A stretch of DNA of 7,508 nucleotides from Oscillospiraceae bacterium (GTDB lineage Bacteria; Bacillota; Clostridia; Oscillospirales; Oscillospiraceae), in NCBI GenBank assembly GCA_016296045.1, contig JAEDKB010000076.1:1-7508 (forward strand), read 5' to 3'. Positions 6,223 through 7,508 of this stretch are shown here, one piece after another. Position 1 is the first letter of the stretch, and each line of letters opens with the position of its first letter. The notes beneath the pieces were generated by a model. The model did no database searches. It was not told the origin of the DNA and saw nothing but the letters and a program-made list of their open reading frames with translations. Both the position numbers and the translations under genes were made by a program.

Positions 6223-7237
6223 AGCGGGCGACAAAGCCCACCTTTTTATATACCTTGCGCAGCGTCTTTTCTGCCACATAGGAGGCTTTTTCCGCACCCT
6301 CTGCCATGACCTTCTGCAAATAGGCCTTGTCTGCCAGCAGACGGCAGGTTTCTTCGCGTATGGGACGGAGCAGCTCGACGACGGATTCACCGACGGCTTT
6401 TTTAAAGTCGCCGTAGCCGTGTCCGGCAAATTCCTGCTCAATTTCCGCAAAGCTGCGTCCGGTCGTGGCGGAGTAAATGGTCATCAGGTTGGAAACGCCC
6501 TTTTTGTTTTCGGGGTCGTAGCGCACTTCCGCGTCGCAGTCGGTAATGGCGCGCTTGAACAGGCGCATAATGACCTCCGGCGGATCCATCAGTGTCACAC
6601 GGCCGGGATCGTCGTTTTCGGACTTGGACATTTTTGCATCCGGGTTGGCAAGGCTCATAATGCGGGCACCGACCTTCGGGATGTAAGGCTCCGGCATTGT
6701 GAATACGTCGCCGTAAATGCTGTTAAAACGCTTTGCAATGTCGCGTGTCAGCTCAACGTGCTGCTTCTGATCCTCTCCGACGGGAACATAGTCCGCCTGA
6801 TACAGCAGGATATCCGCCGCCATCAGGGCAGGGTAGGTAAACAGACCGCCGTTGATATTGTCGGCATTTTTCGCGCTCTTATCCTTAAACTGGGTCATGC
6901 GGCTGAGCTCGCCGAACATGGCATAGCAGTTGAGCACCCAGCCAAGCTCCGCGTGCTGATGCACATGGCTCTGGAAGAACAGAACATTCTTTTCCGGATC
7001 AATACCGCAGGCAATATACTGCGCGAGCTGCTCCAGAGAGCGGCGGCGCAGATCGGCAGGATTTTGACGGACGGTGATAGAGTGCAGATCTGCCATAAAA
7101 TAGTAGCAGTCGAATTCCTCTGCACGATCCTTCCAGTTGCGGATCGCACCCAGATAGGAGCCGAGCGTCAGAGCGCCGGAGGGCTTGATGCCGGAAAGCA
7201 TCCGCTTTTTTTTAGCGGGCTGCATGGTATCGGTCAT
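6221..7237 (-). CDS. trpS: Tryptophanyl-tRNA synthetase
   Basis: TrpRS charges tRNA-Trp with tryptophan in the cytosol. The ATG at 7237 (338 residues) is preferred because AAAGG (7252-7248) lies ten bases before it; an in-frame GTG three codons upstream would sit one base from that site. Class I synthetase features are clear: SGIKPSGALTLGSYLG (15-30), which contains the degenerate HIGH signature TLGSY, MADLHSITVR (48-57), GLFTYPALMAADILLY (131-146), GEDQKQHVE (154-162), and the KMSKS loop (202-206). The length matches bacterial TrpRS and no domain is missing. It is the first gene of a three-gene minus-strand operon with tagO and wecB. An eight-A run near the start encodes a Lys-Lys-Lys patch and is in frame. 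No T-box leader is visible, since the leader is only about 60 bases. Confidence 0.97.
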   Translation of the reverse strand: MTDTMQPAKKKRMLSGIKPSGALTLGSYLGAIRNWKDRAEEFDCYYFMADLHSITVRQNPADLRRRSLEQLAQYIACGIDPEKNVLFFQSHVHQHAELGWVLNCYAMFGELSRMTQFKDKSAKNADNINGGLFTYPALMAADILLYQADYVPVGEDQKQHVELTRDIAKRFNSIYGDVFTMPEPYIPKVGARIMSLANPDAKMSKSENDDPGRVTLMDPPEVIMRLFKRAITDCDAEVRYDPENKKGVSNLMTIYSATTGRSFAEIEQEFAGHGYGDFKKAVGESVVELLRPIREETCRLLADKAYLQKVMAEGAEKASYVAEKTLRKVYKKVGFVAR

Positions 7238-7306
7238 AATTATCACGCCTTTCGCGATTTCACAATCTGATATTTCGGGACATAATTACCCATATTAGTT
7301 CAATAT

Positions 7307-7335
7307 ATTATAGAATATCCGCCGCGTTTTGTCAA
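7307..7335 (-). promoter_or_regulatory. Consensus promoter of the trpS-tagO-wecB operon
   Basis: On the minus strand a perfect TTGACA (7335-7330), a 17-base spacer and a perfect TATAAT (7312-7307) lie about 70 bases upstream of the trpS ATG. Transcription should start near 7300, inside a small inverted repeat ATATT-AGTTC-AATAT (7292-7306). No other promoter of this quality was noticed before tagO or wecB, so it probably drives all three genes. Confidence 0.9.
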
Positions 7336-7367
7336 CCGCAAGGAAGCCGCGGTATTGTGACATATGA

Positions 7368-7435
7368 AGAAGCCGCTGCAAAAATTTTTTTGCATCGGCT
7401 TCTCAGCGTGTCGAAAAACCCTTTTCGGCACGCTG
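7368..7435. repeat. Two adjacent strong hairpins upstream of trpS
   Basis: The first hairpin (7368-7403) pairs AGAAGCCG with CGGCTTCT and continues through one mismatch into TGCAAAA/TTTTGCA-type pairing around an A/T loop. The second begins at the next base (7404-7435): CAGCGTG pairs with CACGCTG, then one T-G pair, then CGAAAA with TTTTCG, around loop ACCC. Neither has a clear T-run after it on either strand, though a weak terminator for a minus-strand gene beyond 7508 is possible. The bases GAAGCCG recur at 7343-7349, 7369-7375 and 7457-7463. No coding frame is convincing here. Confidence 0.6.
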
Positions 7436-7468
7436 GCAGACTGCTAAAAAGTCCCGGAAGCCGAGCAA

Positions 7469-7508
7469 CTCGCGCCTGTCGGCGTACAGAGGTACGGTAG
7501 GGCGCGAG
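7469..7508. repeat. Third hairpin at the right window edge
   Basis: CTCGCGCC (7469-7476) pairs perfectly with GGCGCGAG (7501-7508), and an inner hairpin CGTAC-AGAG-GTACG (7483-7496) fills the loop. The outer stem may continue beyond the window. The high GC content and nested structure look like part of an intergenic repeat or a structured RNA; I cannot assign it to a known family. Confidence 0.45.

Noticed and set aside
7206..7213. Run of eight A in the coding strand near the trpS start, as a possible frameshift or phase-variation site
   Set aside because: The full-length frame is intact through it, it encodes an ordinary Lys patch, and no stimulatory structure or alternative product is evident. 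Phase variation of an essential synthetase is unlikely.
1..7508. CRISPR array, toxin-antitoxin pair, phage defence island or biosynthetic cluster
   Set aside because: No regularly spaced repeats, transposase, nuclease, toxin or secondary-metabolism gene is present; every long coding frame is accounted for by a known housekeeping family or the amidohydrolase.

Overview
The window looks like a chromosomal stretch of a Gram-positive Firmicute, most likely a member of class Clostridia. The reasons are the lysine riboswitch ahead of dapA-lysA, the strong purine-rich ribosome binding sites, the textbook sigma-A promoters, and the TagO/MnaA-type cell wall genes. The lineage is an inference from style; no rRNA or other marker gene is present. 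Most of the window is housekeeping metabolism. I do not see a new multi-gene defence or biosynthetic system inside it.

Layout, left to right. Bases 36-80 are the 3' half of a tRNA-Arg(CCU) gene, from the anticodon loop to the encoded CCA, followed by a hairpin terminator. The 5' half is absent, so this resembles the displaced right attachment site (attR) of an element integrated to the left of the window. Bases 128-335 hold no convincing gene, only a short inverted repeat. Bases 336-1124 (minus) encode an amidohydrolase-2 family metal-dependent hydrolase of unknown substrate. The divergent spacer (1125-1573) carries a promoter for the amidohydrolase, several copies of a GCACGA motif, a consensus promoter, a complete lysine riboswitch and its intrinsic terminator. 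These control dapA (1574-2458) and lysA (2495-3796), the enzymes for an early and for the final step of the diaminopimelate route to lysine.

A hairpin terminator that works on either strand separates lysA from a convergent minus-strand operon. In transcription order that operon is trpS (tryptophanyl-tRNA synthetase), tagO/wecA (polyprenyl-phosphate GlcNAc-1-phosphate transferase) and wecB/mnaA (UDP-GlcNAc 2-epimerase). The genes are 18 bases apart (trpS-tagO) and overlapping (tagO-wecB), and are driven by one perfect TTGACA-17-TATAAT promoter. TagO and WecB together supply the lipid-linked GlcNAc and the UDP-ManNAc used to start wall teichoic acid or a related surface glycopolymer. The right edge (7336-7508) has no gene but is packed with strong, back-to-back hairpins that look like an intergenic repeat element.

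The points most worth a second look are the tRNA-Arg attachment-site scar with an unseen element to its left, the hairpin arrays at the right edge, the hairpin that buries the tagO ribosome binding site on top of the trpS stop codon, and the repeated GCACGA motifs in the divergent control region.
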